From: Coxiellaceae bacterium
GTDB taxonomy: Bacteria; Pseudomonadota; Gammaproteobacteria; Coxiellales; Coxiellaceae
Direction of reading: 5' to 3'
Assembly: GCA_030680235.1 (NCBI GenBank)
Contig: JAUXWQ010000054.1
Coordinates: 1 to 34,767 of the forward strand
DNA length: 34,767 bases
Shown here: positions 32,831-34,767 of the stretch, piece after piece
How the letters are laid out: every line of letters starts with the position of its first letter
How positions within the stretch are numbered: position 1 is the first letter of the stretch
Position numbers and translations under genes: made by a program
The notes under the pieces: generated by a model
The model's input: the letters and a program-made list of their open reading frames with translations, nothing else
What the model was told of the DNA's origin: nothing
The model's database searches: none

Positions 32831-33931
32831 ATGGAAAATATGAAGAAGAAGCTGCCTCAAAAGAAGTCATTAACTAAAATTAAACAGCCTAATGATGTTG
32901 CAAATGGATTGTATGAGCGTATTGCTGTCGTTATTCGCAAAGCAAGAATGACCGTTCTGCGCGCAGTTGATACCACTATGGTGAAAGCCTATTGGCATAT
33001 CGGTAGTTATATTGTTGAAGAAGAGCAAGCTGGCGCTAAGAGAGCGGGGTACGGCAAAGCATTGCTAAAAACAATTTCCGTGAAATTGAATCAAGAATTT
33101 GGTCGAGGGTTTGGAATAGACACCTTGGAACATGCTCGAAAATTCTACTTGGTTTACTCTGCGTCACTCAATAAGAAATCCGACGCAGTGCGTCGGAAAT
33201 TGGATATCCCCGCATTTCACCCCAATCTGTCTTGGACACACTACAGAGCATTAATGCGTATTACAAGGCCAGAAGCAAGGCAGTTTTATGAAATAGAAGC
33301 CGTCAAAAATCGTTGGTCAGTGCGCGAATTAGAGCGACAAATCAACACCCTGTTGTTTGATCGATTGGCAAAAAGTAAGGATAAGGCGGGGCTGCTGAAA
33401 TTGGTTTATCAAGGTCAAGAAATTGTTAAGCCGGAAGATGCTATAAAAGACCCATTTATACTCGAATTTTTGAATATTCCAGAAGCGCACCAATTAACAG
33501 AAACAAAGCTCGAAGAAGCGTTAATAAATAATTTACAGCACTTTTTGTTGGAGCTTGGCAGAGGTTTTGCTTTTATAGCGAGACAGAAACGCTTAACGCT
33601 GGATGGTAAGCATTATTATACTGATCTTATTTTTTACCACACGGTTCTTAAGTGTCACGTTATTATTGATATAAAAATGAATGAGCTTACGCATGCGGAT
33701 CTGGGGCAAATGCTGTTGTATGTGAATTACTATGACAGAGAATGTTTAACGGAAGGCGATAATCCAACGATTGGATTGGTGCTTTGTACAAAAAAAAGCG
33801 ATGGCATGGCAAATTATCTTTTAGGCGATAAAGCGAAACAAATTTTTGCGAGTAAATATCAGCTTCATTTGCCAACAGAGCAAGAATTAGAGGCTGAATT
33901 AAAGCGCGAATTAAAGTTGCTGAAACCCTGA
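32831..33931 (+). CDS. YhcG-type (DUF1016) PD-(D/E)xK nuclease
   Basis: A 366-residue protein. The N-terminal DUF1016 part (AYWHIGSYIVEEEQAGAKRA, LSWTHYRALMRI, NRWSVRELERQINTLLFDR) is followed by a PD-(D/E)xK-like fold: YTDLIFYH supplies the first Asp and IIDIKMNELTHADLGQM the second half. The canonical Glu of ExK is replaced by Asp (DIK), as seen in other members of this family. YhcG proteins are found with defence islands and restriction systems, and their role is not settled. The ATG at 32831 was chosen; another in-frame ATG is at 32840. It begins 59 bp after the integrase gene, probably as cargo of module 3. Confidence 0.88.
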   Translation: MENMKKKLPQKKSLTKIKQPNDVANGLYERIAVVIRKARMTVLRAVDTTMVKAYWHIGSYIVEEEQAGAKRAGYGKALLKTISVKLNQEFGRGFGIDTLEHARKFYLVYSASLNKKSDAVRRKLDIPAFHPNLSWTHYRALMRITRPEARQFYEIEAVKNRWSVRELERQINTLLFDRLAKSKDKAGLLKLVYQGQEIVKPEDAIKDPFILEFLNIPEAHQLTETKLEEALINNLQHFLLELGRGFAFIARQKRLTLDGKHYYTDLIFYHTVLKCHVIIDIKMNELTHADLGQMLLYVNYYDRECLTEGDNPTIGLVLCTKKSDGMANYLLGDKAKQIFASKYQLHLPTEQELEAELKRELKLLKP

Positions 33932-33989
33932 AATTAACAACGCAGAGGCGCATTAAATTTATGATGGCGCGTGCTTTGATGGAGCAATA

Positions 33990-34652
33990 ATGAAAAAAAC
34001 TGATTTAAGCTCTTTGTTTCGTCAAAACATTATTATTTTTCTTGAAAAATATGTTGCGGAAAAACTACCAGAGCGATGCCCTAAAATTGATTATTTTGCA
34101 ATAAAAGAACGCATCAATACATGGGAATTAGCGTGGATTATTGAGATTCTTAATGGAAAATACCCAATTATCGGCATCCCCTGGACCGATTCAAGCCTGA
34201 TTGACTGTGTTAAGGTTCGTCATCAAATTATTCTTGAAAAAATAGATGCCGAAGTTATTGAGTGTTGCAATAGGGTTGAAATCCAAGCCTTATCACTAGT
34301 TGATCGAACTAATGCTATTTATGAATTATTGGGCATTACCTGGGAAATACTTTCTGATTTTAATGGAAAGGATTTTTCTGGATATTGGATTGAGCCAGTA
34401 AAGAAGACATTTGAATCTATAATTTCTCGGATAGTTGATTCAATTCTAAAGAGTAGCTCGTTATTAAATAACAACTCGATCAGTGATCTTGGAGTAAGGA
34501 CTACAAATGTAACTAGCGCAATGTTGTTCGCAGATAAAGATAGGCCATCTAAGAAATGCAAAGATAAGACCGAAGCCTTCTACCTAGAGATTGAGGAAAT
34601 TGTCATTAAAAATGGAAGTGGTATTAATCTAGGGTGTCCAAAACCGCTCTAA
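33990..34652 (+). CDS. Hypothetical protein of the integrase module
   Basis: I do not recognise this 220-residue protein. It is helical and soluble, without signal peptide or membrane helix; the middle (DAEVIECCNRVEIQALSLVD) and LLGITWEILSDFNG region are well-formed helices, and the last ~60 residues are Ser/Asn/Lys-rich. GGAG lies 5-8 bases before the ATG. It follows the YhcG-type gene by 58 bp in the same orientation, so it may be a partner or immunity protein of that nuclease, which is untested. The final 115 bp of the window hold no gene that I can see. Confidence 0.6.
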   Translation: MKKTDLSSLFRQNIIIFLEKYVAEKLPERCPKIDYFAIKERINTWELAWIIEILNGKYPIIGIPWTDSSLIDCVKVRHQIILEKIDAEVIECCNRVEIQALSLVDRTNAIYELLGITWEILSDFNGKDFSGYWIEPVKKTFESIISRIVDSILKSSSLLNNNSISDLGVRTTNVTSAMLFADKDRPSKKCKDKTEAFYLEIEEIVIKNGSGINLGCPKPL

Positions 34653-34767
34653 ATCACATACTTTCATTCCCTAATAAATGGACCCGAGAACATGGTCTTC
34701 TTTCCCAAAACTAATCGCCAAATTAAGGCATTATCCTTGCTAACTCGATGATTTTTTTAAAAAATCA

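Noticed and set aside
33180..33200. TCCGACGCA palindrome inside the YhcG-type gene as an inserted repeat
   Set aside because: The reading frame and the encoded KSDAVRRKLDIPAF segment look like normal YhcG sequence, so it is probably chance palindromy in coding DNA.

Overview
The window comes from an AT-rich gammaproteobacterial chromosome. Its gene content (Mpl, PrpB, short PPi-dependent phosphofructokinase, chagasin-like inhibitor, a large effector-like ADP-ribosyltransferase, a broken ankyrin-type gene, many palindromic repeats) suggests a host-associated member of the Legionellales/Coxiellaceae. That placement is inferred from gene content and was not tested by a search.

Region 1 (1-12.7 kb) is core metabolism: carA-carB-greA, a hypothetical gene, a chagasin-like inhibitor, pfp divergent from mpl, a membrane protein, and prpB followed by a 2-oxoacid dehydrogenase E2 gene and a small hypothetical gene. 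At least four families of palindromic, MITE-like repeats sit between these genes. One 173-bp copy is nested inside another repeat with a 9-bp target duplication, and its hairpin differs from a second copy by a compensatory base pair. Another family supplies the TAG stop codon of two genes.

Region 2 (12.7-19.1 kb) holds a 630-bp gap with a possible small RNA, a 1216-residue protein with a cholera-toxin-like R-STS-ExE ADP-ribosyltransferase domain, a frameshifted ankyrin-like gene, a rhodanese-DUF2892 protein flanked by inverted repeats, and a GyrI/Cass2-like effector-binding protein.

Region 3 (19.2-24.4 kb, minus strand) is a tight operon of a PqqD-like protein, an HPr-kinase-like ATPase, two paralogous GT4 and two GT2 glycosyltransferases. 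A 27-codon ORF overlaps the pqqD-like start codon. The layout suggests glycan or modified-peptide synthesis.

Region 4 (24.7-34.8 kb) is a tandem array of integrated elements. Three copies of the 3' part of a tRNA-Thr(UGU) gene, all on the minus strand (24754, 26409, 31234), divide it into modules. Module 1 carries a RhuM-Fic protein and the remnant of an XRE antitoxin-like gene with an operator. Module 2 carries a winged-helix regulator with a palindromic operator over its -35 box, a gutted nucleotidyltransferase gene, a metallophosphoesterase, and a 935-residue primase-helicase-endonuclease of the TOTE conflict-system type. Module 3 carries four 12-bp iterons, a tyrosine integrase, a YhcG-type PD-(D/E)xK nuclease and an unknown gene. 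Module 3 continues past the window, and the intact tRNA is expected there. The metallophosphoesterase/TOTE pair is the strongest candidate for an under-described defence system.
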